This document shows, in pieces, positions 18,566 through 27,219 of a DNA stretch of 64,000 bases. Origin of the DNA: Prado023 sp963753075 (GTDB taxonomy: Bacteria; Actinomycetota; Actinomycetes; S36-B12; CAIYMF01); NCBI GenBank assembly GCA_963753075.1, contig CAVWAR010000002.1, positions 186,001-250,000 of the forward strand, read 5' to 3'. The notes under the pieces are model-generated. The model had not been told where the DNA came from. It saw only the letters and a list, made by a program, of their open reading frames with translations, and did not search any database. Position 1 is the stretch's first letter. Each line of letters opens with the position of its first letter. The translations under genes and the position numbers were made by a program.

Positions 18566-20107
18566 TCAGCGGCCCTGGTAGTTGGGGGCCTCGACCGTCA
18601 TCTGGATGTCGTGCGGATGTGACTCCTTCAGGCCCGCCGGGGTGATCCGGATGAACCGGCCACGCGCGCGCAGCTCCGGGATCGTGCGGGCACCCACGTA
18701 GAACATCGACTGGTGCAGGCCGCCGATGAGCTGGTGGGCCACGGCAGACAGTGGCCCCCGGTAGGGCACCTGACCCTCGATGCCCTCGGGCACGATCTTC
18801 TCGTCCGTGGCCACGTCGGCCTGGAAGTAGCGGTCCTTGGAGTACGAGACCCGCCCGCGAGAGGCCATGGCACCCAGTGAGCCCATCCCGCGGTAGTGCT
18901 TGAACTGCTTGCCGTTGACGAATACGAGGTCGCCGGGGCTCTCCTCGCACCCGGCGAGCAGCGAGCCGAGCATGACGGTCTCGGCACCGGCCACCAGCGC
19001 CTTGGCGATGTCCCCGGAGTACTGCAGCCCTCCATCGCCGATCACCGGGACACCGGCGGGGCCGCACACGAGGGACGCCTCGAAGATCGCTGTGACCTGC
19101 GGCACCCCGACGCCGGCCACGACGCGGGTGGTGCAGATCGAACCCGGGCCGACGCCCACCTTCACCGCGTCCGCACCCGCCTCGACCAGAGCCTTGGCGC
19201 CGGCCTTCGTGGCCACGTTGCCGCCGATGACCTGCACGTGGGAGGTGGCCGGATCTGCCTTGAGCCGGCTGACCATGTCAAGCAGCAGGCGTGCCTGGCC
19301 GTTGGCGGTGTCGGCGACCAGCACGTCCACGCCGGCCTCGGCCAGGGCCAGTGCGCGCTCCCAAGCGTCGCCATGGAAGCCGATCGCCGCCCCGACCCGC
19401 AGCCGACCGTCCTCGTCCTTGGTGGCCATCGGGTACTGCTCGGTCTTGACGAAGTCCTTGACGGTGATGAGCCCGGTCAGCCGACCGGCACTGTCCACCA
19501 GCGGCAGCTTCTCGATCCGATGCTGTTGGAGCAGCGCCGCAGCGTCCTCGCGACGGATCCCCTCAGCTCCGGTCACGAGCGGCATACGCGTCATGGCGTC
19601 GCGTACCAGCGTGTTCGCGTACGCCTCGACAGGCAGGAACAGCAGGTCACGGTTCGTCACGATCCCCAGCAGGGTGCGGTCGGCGTCGATGACCGGCAGC
19701 CCGGAGACCCGGTAGCGGGCACACAGCTCATCGAGCTCGGCCACGGTGGCATCCGGGCCCACAGTGACCGGGTCGTGGATCATTCCCGACTCGCTGCGCT
19801 TGACCGTGTCCACCTCGGCCGCCTGGTCCGCTATCGACAGGTTGCGGTGCAGGACGCCGATCCCGCCCTGGCGGGCCATGGCGATAGCCATCCGCGCCTC
19901 GGTGACGGTGTCCATGGCGGCCGACACCAGTGGCACGGCCACATCGATGTCGCGGGTCAGCCGGGTGGTCGTCTCCACATCTGAGGGCACCACATCGGAG
20001 TGGTTGGGCATCAGCAGCACGTCGTCATAGGTCAGCCCGGTGTACCCGAACATCTCGTCTGCTGCCGCGCGGTCGGCCGGATCGATCACGTGTTGCCCCT
20101 CTCCCAC
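18566..20107 (-). CDS. guaB: Inosine-5'-monophosphate dehydrogenase
   Basis: It oxidises IMP to XMP with NAD, the committed step to GTP. The 513-residue TIM barrel is interrupted by two CBS domains (about 105-230). The active-site loop GPGSICTTR holds the catalytic Cys, and the flap YRGMGSLGAM...SRGRVSYSKDRYF holds the mobile Arg. GTG 20107 follows TACCCT (20115-20120 on minus) by seven bases; an in-frame GTG at 20089 with GAGAGGGG just upstream is a real alternative. It is first in the guaB-guaB3 operon and downstream of bldM, as in Streptomyces. Confidence 0.97.
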   Translation of the reverse strand: MGEGQHVIDPADRAAADEMFGYTGLTYDDVLLMPNHSDVVPSDVETTTRLTRDIDVAVPLVSAAMDTVTEARMAIAMARQGGIGVLHRNLSIADQAAEVDTVKRSESGMIHDPVTVGPDATVAELDELCARYRVSGLPVIDADRTLLGIVTNRDLLFLPVEAYANTLVRDAMTRMPLVTGAEGIRREDAAALLQQHRIEKLPLVDSAGRLTGLITVKDFVKTEQYPMATKDEDGRLRVGAAIGFHGDAWERALALAEAGVDVLVADTANGQARLLLDMVSRLKADPATSHVQVIGGNVATKAGAKALVEAGADAVKVGVGPGSICTTRVVAGVGVPQVTAIFEASLVCGPAGVPVIGDGGLQYSGDIAKALVAGAETVMLGSLLAGCEESPGDLVFVNGKQFKHYRGMGSLGAMASRGRVSYSKDRYFQADVATDEKIVPEGIEGQVPYRGPLSAVAHQLIGGLHQSMFYVGARTIPELRARGRFIRITPAGLKESHPHDIQMTVEAPNYQGR

Positions 20108-20159
20108 TGGGATCAGGGTATCTGCACCACCGGACCGCGCAGCGCCGCACGAGGGCGGA

Positions 20160-20774
20160 TCAGCTCAGCAGTCCCCACCGGAACCCCAGGGCCACGGCCT
20201 GGGCCCGGTCAGCGGCACCCATCTTGCGGAACATCCGCCGGGCATGGGTCTTGACCGTGTCCTCGGACAGGTAGAGCTCACGGCCGATCGCCGCGTTGGA
20301 CTTGCCCCGGGACATCCCCTCGAGGACCTCGACCTCGCGAGCGCTCAGCGGCGGCCCACCGGCCATCGGGCGCACGGGAAGTGGGACCACGTTGCTCGGG
20401 CGGTGGGCGGGGGGGCCGGCTGCCAGGCTGAGCATCGTCGCGGTCTCCTCGCGGGAGGCGTCCTTGACCATGAATCCGCGGGCGCCGACGGACACGGCTG
20501 CGGCCACGCCCTCCACGTCCTCGCCCATCGTCAGCATCACCACGACAGCTCCCGGGTGCTCGGCCACGAGCCGGCGGGTGGCCTCCACACCGCCCATCCC
20601 GGGCATCCGGACGTCCATGAGGACCACGCTCGGCCGCTCCATCGGATACCGGGCCAGGACCTCCTCACCGGAACCAGCGGCACTGACACGATCGACACCC
20701 GGGACCGACGCCACAGCCCGCCGAACCGCCTCCCTCGCCAGGGGAGCGTCGTCGCAGACCAGGACCGTGGTCAT
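20160..20774 (-). CDS. bldM: BldM-type orphan response regulator
   Basis: A 204-residue LuxR-family regulator with a receiver domain (VLVCDDAPLAREAVRRAV; D54 in VVLMDVRMPG) and a C-terminal HTH (LSAREVEVLEGMSRGKSNAAIGRELYLSEDTVKTHARRMF) ending GFRWGLLS. This is very close to what I recall of Streptomyces BldM, which works without phosphorylation, alone or as a heterodimer with WhiI, on genes of aerial growth and spore maturation. Position beside guaB and near whiD repeats the Streptomyces order. AGGAGGTG lies six bases before ATG 20774. No cognate kinase is adjacent. Confidence 0.9.
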   Translation of the reverse strand: MTTVLVCDDAPLAREAVRRAVASVPGVDRVSAAGSGEEVLARYPMERPSVVLMDVRMPGMGGVEATRRLVAEHPGAVVVMLTMGEDVEGVAAAVSVGARGFMVKDASREETATMLSLAAGPPAHRPSNVVPLPVRPMAGGPPLSAREVEVLEGMSRGKSNAAIGRELYLSEDTVKTHARRMFRKMGAADRAQAVALGFRWGLLS

Positions 20775-20884
20775 CCGGGCACCTCCTTCTCCGGTCTGTT
20801 CGGCAGCGGGGGCCGAGCACTTGAGCAGGAGGCAGGCGGACAGAGCTCACCAGCAGGGCGCCGGCTTGTGCTGTGGGTGCTGGT

Positions 20885-21784
20885 TCAGCCCAGGAGGGTG
20901 CGGATGTCGCGGCGGGCCAGCCACTCGTCAGCCAGCAACGGGGGGAGGTCCGCGGCCATGTCGCGGATCACCGCGCGGGCGGATTCGAGGTTTCGCTCGG
21001 ACTCCTCCGGCGCGGAGGAGGCCTGCAGGGCGCCGAGGAGTCCCCGGCTCGGCCACACCAACGGGCGGGCCCCGAGGCCCTCGGCCAGGACAGCGGCGCG
21101 TGCCAGCAGGTCCACGGCCACCGCCTGCTGCCCCGCAGACGTCGCGGCCACTCCGGCGAACAGGAGTGACTTGGCCACGTGCCTTGGTGCGCTGGCCGCC
21201 TCGGCGGAGTCCAGGGCACGCTCCGCCGCCGCCCGGGCCAGGCCGGGGTCATCGGTCAGCAGTGCCAGCTCGGCCCGGACCCAGTCCATCCGCAGCTGCT
21301 CTCGCCACCATGTCTGCGTGCGCTGGGCCACGATCTCCTCGGCGTGGGCCAGCGCGTCCCTGGCGGTATCGGGCTCCCCGAGACCGATTGCGTCCGAGGC
21401 CAGGCCGAGCCACGCCTCGACCTCGGCCTCCTGCTCCCCGGCGGCGAGGTCCAGTGCGCCGCGATCCCACTCCCGGCCCTCGGCGTGCCGTCCGAGCTGG
21501 CGCTGGATCGTCCCGACCGCTGACGCCGGCAGCGAGCGGAGCCCCGCGGGCGTATCCGGGTCGCTGGCCAGGGACGTGAGCCCGGCCAGCGCCTGGCCGT
21601 AGTGCCCCGTGGCTGTGCGACCGACACCAAGCAGCCACGCGGCACGGGTACGGCCGGCGACGTCACCGAGGTCCTCGGCCAGGGATTCTGCTCGTTCCAA
21701 CGGGACGAGGCCCTGCCCGGGGACGCCACGGAACACAGCCCGCTCCCCGGCCGCGAGAAGACCACCGAGCTCCTCGTCGACCAC
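20885..21784 (-). CDS. TPR-like helical repeat protein, function unknown
   Basis: About 299 residues, almost entirely amphipathic helices with Ala/Leu spacing typical of tetratricopeptide or SARP/AfsR-like repeats (for example ALAGLTSLASD, ARAAAERALDSAEAA, AVDLLARAAVLAEGL). There are no catalytic motifs, signal peptide or membrane segment. It probably mediates protein contacts next to the developmental regulators BldM and WhiD. GTG 21784 is chosen because TAGGGT (21792-21797 on minus) ends seven bases upstream. GTG 21814 would add ten residues. Confidence 0.7.
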   Translation of the reverse strand: MVDEELGGLLAAGERAVFRGVPGQGLVPLERAESLAEDLGDVAGRTRAAWLLGVGRTATGHYGQALAGLTSLASDPDTPAGLRSLPASAVGTIQRQLGRHAEGREWDRGALDLAAGEQEAEVEAWLGLASDAIGLGEPDTARDALAHAEEIVAQRTQTWWREQLRMDWVRAELALLTDDPGLARAAAERALDSAEAASAPRHVAKSLLFAGVAATSAGQQAVAVDLLARAAVLAEGLGARPLVWPSRGLLGALQASSAPEESERNLESARAVIRDMAADLPPLLADEWLARRDIRTLLG

Positions 21785-21868
21785 GGGACTCACCCTAGGA
21801 GGTCGGTGGATCACTTCGCGTCACATGAGGCCACGACGCGCTGGGAGAACGCCGATTCATGGAGCGGG

Positions 21869-22987
21869 TCACAAGCCCATCGCGGCACGCACACCACGCA
21901 CGGCGTGCTCGAGGTCAGTCACATCTCCGTCTCCCTGTGCGTCGGATCCCCAACCCGGCCCCCCGCGCAGGACCCGGGCGGGCGGGCGGGTGGGCGGCAG
22001 CTCAGGAAGGGACGGGCCAGGCATCTGCGCCCACAGGAAGATCACTGGCGGGCCGAGCCGCACCACCGCGTCGCGCAGCGCCTCGTCGGGGGTCCTGGCC
22101 CCGAGGACGTGACTGGCGATCCCCACGTCCGACAGTGCGGCCTGCAGGACCAGGAGGGGCAGGTCGTGCAGGTCCTCGGCCACCGTGGCCAACAGGGCGG
22201 GACGGCGGTTGCGCGGCCTCGCAAGCCGGGCGGAGTGCCCGGTCAGGCATGCGCTGACCACGGCGGAGAATGAGTGCTCGATCTCCACCCCTCGGTTGGT
22301 CTGCTCCCATCGCTCGCCGATCGCCACCATCACCGGCCGGATCAGCTCCTCCCAGGTGTCGATCGCGCCACGCTCAGCCAACGACGAGCTCAGGGCGCGC
22401 TGGCACGCCGTGGAGTCCAGCGCCATCGCGGCCCGGGCCAGGCCACGGGCAGACCGTGTCCGCCGGGGCATGGGCAGCACCCGCCCCCCACCCGCTGAAG
22501 CGGTACTGACACCCTCTGCCGCTGCATGGTCGGGCCGAGCAGCAGGCGGGTCACCCCCCGCGCCCAACGACTCCGGCTCAGGCTCGTGGAGGACCACGTA
22601 CGGGTTGGCCGCCTCGCGGGCATCGGCACCGATCTCCGCCTCGATCGCAGCCCGGGCGGCCTCAGCGGGAGGCACTCCCTGCTGCACGAGGCGGTGCATG
22701 ACCTCGAGCCGAGCCAGGTCGACCGGACCGTACCGGCGATGGCCGCCTGCCGTGTGGAGGCTGGGCGCCAGGCCGTACCGCCGCTCCCAACTGCGCAGCG
22801 TTCCCGGGGCAACTCCGAGCCCGCGCGCAGCACCTGCGACGCTCAGCGCCGGAGCTGGCTGCACGGCCGGCCCGGAGTCGTCGCCGGGTAGCTGTGATGC
22901 CTCAGCAGCCGCGGGGGCCCCGGGGTCGCCGGCCACAGCACCTTCAGCGGAGTCCGACCCGCGAGCGGGTGTTGGTAGCGCAGTCAT
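21869..22987 (-). CDS. MerR-family regulator with cobalamin-binding-like domain (CarH/LitR type)
   Basis: 372 residues: a low-complexity Ala/Pro N terminus (1-47), a MerR helix-turn-helix (48-115; LRSWERRYGLAPSLHTAGGHRRY), a linker, and a four-helix plus Rossmann pair as in light-sensing CarH/LitR proteins. The CarH signature W-x9-EH is complete (W227, E237, H238). The B12 motif DxHxxG appears as D272-L-H274-D-L-P277, so its Gly is Pro, and the residue after W227 is Glu rather than His. It may bind adenosylcobalamin or have turned into a plain MerR regulator. It is divergent from whiD over a shared 193-bp region. Confidence 0.8.
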   Translation of the reverse strand: MTALPTPARGSDSAEGAVAGDPGAPAAAEASQLPGDDSGPAVQPAPALSVAGAARGLGVAPGTLRSWERRYGLAPSLHTAGGHRRYGPVDLARLEVMHRLVQQGVPPAEAARAAIEAEIGADAREAANPYVVLHEPEPESLGAGGDPPAARPDHAAAEGVSTASAGGGRVLPMPRRTRSARGLARAAMALDSTACQRALSSSLAERGAIDTWEELIRPVMVAIGERWEQTNRGVEIEHSFSAVVSACLTGHSARLARPRNRRPALLATVAEDLHDLPLLVLQAALSDVGIASHVLGARTPDEALRDAVVRLGPPVIFLWAQMPGPSLPELPPTRPPARVLRGGPGWGSDAQGDGDVTDLEHAVRGVRAAMGL

Positions 22988-23121
22988 GTGGACATTGTGC
23001 AAGACCTTTGCAAATTGTGCCTCCGGACGCTCCCAAACCTCGCCCGGACCGGGAACATGGGGGGCGACGAAGGTGTTGTCACCAGTACAGCAGGTCCCGT
23101 GTAGCAGGTTCGACGAACGAC

Positions 23122-23150
23122 TTGCATAAGATGCGCACAAGTTCTACGAT
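23122..23150 (+). promoter_or_regulatory. whiD promoter (-35/-10)
   Basis: TTGCAT (23122-23127), 17 bp, TACGAT (23145-23150) is a good housekeeping-type promoter with a start near 23157 and a leader of about 25 bases. The CTTGCA core at the -35 recurs twice on the minus strand before the MerR gene (about 22996-23013), so the MerR regulator may bind here. Confidence 0.55.
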
Positions 23151-23180
23151 GAAGCGAGGACGACGGTGAGAGGACCAGCC

Positions 23181-23492
23181 ATGGCAGACGTATCAAGGCT
23201 CCCGGGGCCAAACGCAGACTTCTGGGACTGGCAGATGCACGCGGCATGCCGCGGGGTCGACTCCGAGATGTTCTTCCATCCGGAGGGCGAACGCGGTGGG
23301 GCCAAGGAGGAGCGGGAGCGGCACGCAAAGGCCCTCTGCGCTTCCTGCCCGGTCATGCAGCAGTGCCGCGCGCACGCGCTGAAGGTGCGCGAGCCCTTCG
23401 GGGTGTGGGGTGGCCTGACCGAGTCGGAGCGCTCGGTCATCTACCAGCAGGAGCAGCAGCAGTCCCGCCCGGCTCGTGCCGCCAGCGCCTGA
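23181..23492 (+). CDS. whiD: WhiB-family iron-sulfur regulator, WhiD type
   Basis: A 103-residue Wbl protein with four invariant Cys in HAAC...ALCASCPVMQQC, which bind a [4Fe-4S] cluster, followed by the GVWGGLTESER loop that contacts domain 4 of the main sigma factor, and a short basic tail. These proteins act with sigma-A region 4 as redox- or NO-sensitive transcription factors. The neighbourhood (bldM, guaB, groEL) is that of Streptomyces whiD and M. tuberculosis whiB3. ATG 23181 is favoured by GAGAGGA upstream; GTG 23166 is upstream of that signal. Confidence 0.93.
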   Translation: MADVSRLPGPNADFWDWQMHAACRGVDSEMFFHPEGERGGAKEERERHAKALCASCPVMQQCRAHALKVREPFGVWGGLTESERSVIYQQEQQQSRPARAASA

Positions 23493-23588
23493 CCCCAGCG
23501 TCCCCGGGGTGCGCTGAGCGCAAGTTGCCGATCAGGCAACTCTAGGCATGCTTGCGAGCCTCCCGACTTGGCACTGCCCCCCGATGAT

Positions 23589-23638
23589 GACGAGGGGCCC
23601 GACCCGAACAGGCACCTGTTCGGGTCGGGCCCCTCGTC
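23589..23638. terminator. Strong bidirectional terminator between whiD and groEL
   Basis: A perfect 23-bp stem (23589-23611 with 23616-23638) and a four-base loop GCAC lie between convergent whiD and groEL. It is very GC-rich without a U-tract, as usual in actinobacteria. Confidence 0.8.
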
Positions 23639-23648
23639 CGTTCCGGGG

Positions 23649-25280
23649 TCAGTGCGTGTGCCCCCCGGGACCGTGGCTGTGGCCGTGCCCGGCCTCGTCC
23701 TCGTCCTCGGCGGGCTTCTCGACGACCAGGACGTCGGTGGTGAGCAGCATCCCGGCGATGGACACGGCATTCTCCAGCGCGGAGCGCGTGACCTTCACGG
23801 GGTCGATGATGCCCGCCGCGACCAGGTCGACGTACTCACCGGTTGCGGCGTTGTAGCCCTTGGTCGGGCCGTTCTCGCGCACCCTGGAGACCACGACATA
23901 CCCCTGGTCACCGGCATTCTCGGCGATCCAGCGCAGCGGCTGGTCCAGGGAGTTGCGCACCACGTTGACGCCGATGCGCTCGTCGCCGGAGAGCCCGAGC
24001 CCGTCGGACAGCACCGAGGCGGCGTGCACGAGGGCAGCGCCGCCACCGGCGACGATCCCCTCCTCGATGGCCGCACGCGTCGCGGACACGGCGTCCTCGA
24101 TGCGGTGCTTCTTCTCCTTGAGCTCGACCTCGGTGTGCGCCCCGACCTTGATCACCGACACACCACCAGCCAACTTGGCCAGCCGCTCCTGGAGCTTCTC
24201 GCGATCCCAGTCGGAATCGGACTCCTCGATCTCGCGGCGAATCCGGGCCACGCGCTCCGCAACAGCCACGGCATCCCCGCCGCCGTCGACGATCGTTGTG
24301 TCGTCCTTGCTGATCACCACACGACGTGCCGAACCCAGCACCTCCAGCCCGACCTGGTCGAGCTTGAGGCCGACCTCCGCCGAGACGACCTCGCCCCCGG
24401 TCAGGACCGCGATGTCGGCGAGGATCGCCTTGCGGCGGTCGCCGAAGGCGGGGGCCTTCACAGCCGCAGCGTTGAAGGTCCCGCGGATCTTGTTCACGAC
24501 CAGGGTGCTCAGTGCCTCACCCTCGACGTCCTCGGAGATGATCAGCAGCGGCTTGCCGGTCTGCATGACCTTCTCGAGCAGCGGCAGGAGCTCGCCGATC
24601 GCGGCGATCTTGCTCTGGACGAGCAGGATCAGGGCGTCATCGAGCACGGCCTCCATGCGCTCGGGATCGGTGACGAAGTAGGGCGACAGGAAGCCCTTGT
24701 CGAACTGCATCCCCTCGGTGAACTCCAGCTCGAGCGACGTGGTGGAGGACTCCTCCACCGAGATCACGCCGTCCTTGCCGACCTTGTCGAACGCCTCGGC
24801 GATGAGCCCGCCGATGATCGCGTCCTGCGAGGAGATGGTCGCGACCTGCGCGATCTCCTCGCGGCCCTCGACGTCGCGCGCCATCGACGCCAGAGCGTCG
24901 GTCACGGCTTCCTGGGCGGCGTCCATCCCGCGCTTGACCAGGACAGGTGCTGCACCCGCGGTGACGACCTTCAGGCCCTCCTTCACGAGGGCCTGCGCCA
25001 GCACCGTGGCGGTGGTGGTCCCATCACCGGCGATGTCGTTGGTCTTGGTGGCGACCTCCTTGGCCAGCTGCGCGCCGAGGTCCTCGTACGGGTCCTCCAG
25101 CTCGATCTCTCGGGCGATCGTCACGCCATCGTTGGTGATGGTCGGCGCGCCCCACTTCTTGTCAATGACGACGTTGCGCCCCTTGGGCCCAAGGGTCACC
25201 TTGACGGTGTCCGCCAAGGTGTTGACGCCGCGCTCGAGGCTGCGTCGGGCGCTCTCGTCGAACTCCAGGATCTTGGCCAT
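23649..25280 (-). CDS. groEL1: Chaperonin GroEL, His-tailed GroEL1 type
   Basis: A 60-kDa chaperonin subunit of 543 residues that folds proteins inside the cytoplasmic double ring with GroES. Visible are VTLGPKGRNVV, the ATP-site GDGTTTATVLAQALV, the apical domain, and EEGIVAGGGAAL. The C terminus is not GGM-rich but ends with five His in HGHSHGPGGHTH, like mycobacterial GroEL1, which also sits in the groES operon. This implies a second groEL with a GGM tail elsewhere in the genome. It is 88 bp downstream of groES and under the same CIRCE control. Confidence 0.96.
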   Translation of the reverse strand: MAKILEFDESARRSLERGVNTLADTVKVTLGPKGRNVVIDKKWGAPTITNDGVTIAREIELEDPYEDLGAQLAKEVATKTNDIAGDGTTTATVLAQALVKEGLKVVTAGAAPVLVKRGMDAAQEAVTDALASMARDVEGREEIAQVATISSQDAIIGGLIAEAFDKVGKDGVISVEESSTTSLELEFTEGMQFDKGFLSPYFVTDPERMEAVLDDALILLVQSKIAAIGELLPLLEKVMQTGKPLLIISEDVEGEALSTLVVNKIRGTFNAAAVKAPAFGDRRKAILADIAVLTGGEVVSAEVGLKLDQVGLEVLGSARRVVISKDDTTIVDGGGDAVAVAERVARIRREIEESDSDWDREKLQERLAKLAGGVSVIKVGAHTEVELKEKKHRIEDAVSATRAAIEEGIVAGGGAALVHAASVLSDGLGLSGDERIGVNVVRNSLDQPLRWIAENAGDQGYVVVSRVRENGPTKGYNAATGEYVDLVAAGIIDPVKVTRSALENAVSIAGMLLTTDVLVVEKPAEDEDEAGHGHSHGPGGHTH

Positions 25281-25368
25281 ATGTGCTTCTCTGCTCTTCT
25301 CGTCTGTGCGATGCATCGAGCCCCGGCCCCGAATGTCGGAGAACCGGGGCTCGATGCGCTGGAATCGG

Positions 25369-25665
25369 CTACTTCTCGACGACCGCGAGCACGTCGCGGG
25401 CCGACAGGAGCAGGTACTCCTCGCCGTTGTACTTGATCTCGGTGCCGCCGTACTTCGAGTAGATGACGACGTCATCGACCTGCACGTCGAGCGGGATGCG
25501 GCTGGTGCCGGCATCGTCGAAACGACCCGGGCCCACAGCCAGGACCTTGCCCTCCTGGGGCTTCTCCTTGGCGGTGTCCGGAATGACAAGTCCCGACGCC
25601 GTTGTCTGCTCGGCGTCGAGGGGCTGGACGAGGATCCGATCCTCGAGTGGCTTGATTTGCGCCAC
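25369..25665 (-). CDS. groES: Co-chaperonin GroES
   Basis: The 98-residue lid of the chaperonin has the usual IKPLEDRILVQPLDAEQTTASGLVIPD mobile-loop region (spanning about 5-31) and the conserved IYSKYGGTEIKYNGEEYLLLSARDVLAVVEK end. GGGAGG lies eight bases before GTG 25665. It is the first gene of groES-groEL. Two CIRCE operators lie about 95-170 bp upstream. Confidence 0.97.
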   Translation of the reverse strand: MAQIKPLEDRILVQPLDAEQTTASGLVIPDTAKEKPQEGKVLAVGPGRFDDAGTSRIPLDVQVDDVVIYSKYGGTEIKYNGEEYLLLSARDVLAVVEK

Positions 25666-25760
25666 GATCTGACCTCCCTAGAGGGGATTCGGCGGTAACG
25701 GAAGTGTGCTGCGGGCCGGTGTGTCCCGTCGTCGCGGTGCCGGAACGACCTGCGTCGCTG

Positions 25761-25787
25761 CTGGCACTCACTCTACTCGAGTGCCAA
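25761..25787. promoter_or_regulatory. CIRCE operator 1 (HrcA site)
   Basis: TGGCACTC (25762-25769), nine bases, GAGTGCCA (25779-25786). This is the HrcA-binding CIRCE layout with 8-bp arms. It is proximal to groES, and TAGAGT on the minus strand inside it may be part of the promoter. Confidence 0.8.
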
Positions 25788-25805
25788 GGCGAACAGTATC
25801 ACTCC

Positions 25806-25832
25806 TTGGCACTCGGCGCACATGAGTGCCAA
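25806..25832. promoter_or_regulatory. CIRCE operator 2 (HrcA site)
   Basis: TTGGCACTC (25806-25814), nine bases, GAGTGCCAA (25824-25832): a perfect 9-bp CIRCE. Centres of the two operators are 45 bp apart, and this one reaches to within 30 bp of the divergent methyltransferase start, so heat-shock control of both directions is possible. Confidence 0.85.
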
Positions 25833-25860
25833 CCCGGCACGTCCCCGGAGAATGGCCCAC

Positions 25861-27219
25861 ATGGCAACCCCGACCGGCGACCCAGCCGGCGACCAGGCCA
25901 CGCTGGCCCGCGCCACGCTGCTGACCCCCGAAGGTCGGGCCCTCGTGGCGTCGCTGACGCCCTATGACCCTGCTGCCGCGATCGTCCGGATCACGGCGAT
26001 CCGCGGCGATCCCCGCTGGGCCGAACGGCCCGATGTCGTGGCGGCGGCGGCCACCCAGGCACGGCTGCGGACACGGGCCGCGGCCCGGTTCCCGGGCCCG
26101 CCGCGCTGGTGGACCCCAGACGGCCTGGAGCAGGCCACTCGCCCTGCCGTGGCCGCCAGGCACGCCCGGCGCTTCCGCGATGCGGGCATCGAGGTGGTGG
26201 CCGACCTCGGGTGCGGGGTGGGCAGCGACACGCTGGCGATGGCCGCGGCCGGGCTGCGCGTGCTCGCGGTGGATCTCGACCCCGAGGCCCTGTGGGCGCT
26301 CGCGGCGACCGCAGCCGACCAGGGGCTGGCGATCACCACCTCGGTGGGGGACGTGCGCACCCTCCCGGGGCCGTGGACCGACAGGGCAGCCGGCGCGGCG
26401 GGCCAGCTGGGGTGCTTCGTCGACCCGGCGCGCCGCAGTGGCGGGGTACGCACCCTGGCTCCGGAGTCCTGGTCCCCGCCCTGGTCCTGGGTGCGCTCGC
26501 TGGCCGCGCAGGTCCCCGCCACCGGGGCGAAGGTCGCGCCCGGGATCGACCACGGGTCCCTGCCCGCAGAGACCCAGACCGAGTGGATCAGCGTCGGCGG
26601 CGACCTCGTGGAGGCCGGCGTGTGGTGGGGTCCGCTACGCCGCGGGCATGCGACGCGAACGGCCACGGTCCTGGCCGCCGACGGCGCCTACGTCGACGAG
26701 CGCCCCGCTGCAGAGTCTCTCGACGACGTCGACGGCATCCCTGTGCCACCGATCGGGCCGATCGCAGCCTGGTTGGTCGAGCCGGATCCCGCAGTGATCC
26801 GCTCGGGACTCGTGTCGGTCCTGGCCGCCCGCGTCGACGGCCACCTGCTCGACCCCAGGATCGCCTACATCACGTCGGACTCCACGCCGGACCCGCGCGG
26901 GCTGGGGGCGACCTTCGAGGTGCGCGATGAGGTGCCCTTCGGTCGCAAGCCGATGCGCGCCTGGCTGCGTTCGCATGGCTACGGCGACGTGGTGGTCAAG
27001 AAGCGCGGGGTCAACATCGTCCCTGAGCGGCTGCGCGCCGGGCTGAGACTCGATCGCAACGGGCCGACGGCGACGCTGGTGCTCACCCGGACCGACTCAG
27101 GACCCCTGGCCCTGCTCGTGGAGCGGGTCGATCCGGGATCAGGCCGGGGCAGCCCCCGCCAGGAGTCCACCACCGACCCCGGCCAGGAATCCGCGGGAGA
27201 GGCCGGGCCAGCCGGCTGA
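25861..27219 (+). CDS. SAM-dependent methyltransferase with THUMP-like C-terminal domain
   Basis: This 452-residue protein has an N-terminal helical domain, a class I Rossmann core (VVADLGCGVGSDTLAMAAAGLRVLAVDLDP at about 112-142 with motif I DLGCGVG), and a C-terminal domain that matches the THUMP-like segment of this conserved actinobacterial family (FEVRDEVPFGRKPMRAWLRSHGYGDVVVKKRGVNI). A role in RNA modification is likely but unproven. ATG 25861 is chosen for GGAGA nine bases upstream; ATG 25852 is close by. Its last 81 bp overlap the 3' end of the convergent exported-protein gene. Confidence 0.8.
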   Translation: MATPTGDPAGDQATLARATLLTPEGRALVASLTPYDPAAAIVRITAIRGDPRWAERPDVVAAAATQARLRTRAAARFPGPPRWWTPDGLEQATRPAVAARHARRFRDAGIEVVADLGCGVGSDTLAMAAAGLRVLAVDLDPEALWALAATAADQGLAITTSVGDVRTLPGPWTDRAAGAAGQLGCFVDPARRSGGVRTLAPESWSPPWSWVRSLAAQVPATGAKVAPGIDHGSLPAETQTEWISVGGDLVEAGVWWGPLRRGHATRTATVLAADGAYVDERPAAESLDDVDGIPVPPIGPIAAWLVEPDPAVIRSGLVSVLAARVDGHLLDPRIAYITSDSTPDPRGLGATFEVRDEVPFGRKPMRAWLRSHGYGDVVVKKRGVNIVPERLRAGLRLDRNGPTATLVLTRTDSGPLALLVERVDPGSGRGSPRQESTTDPGQESAGEAGPAG

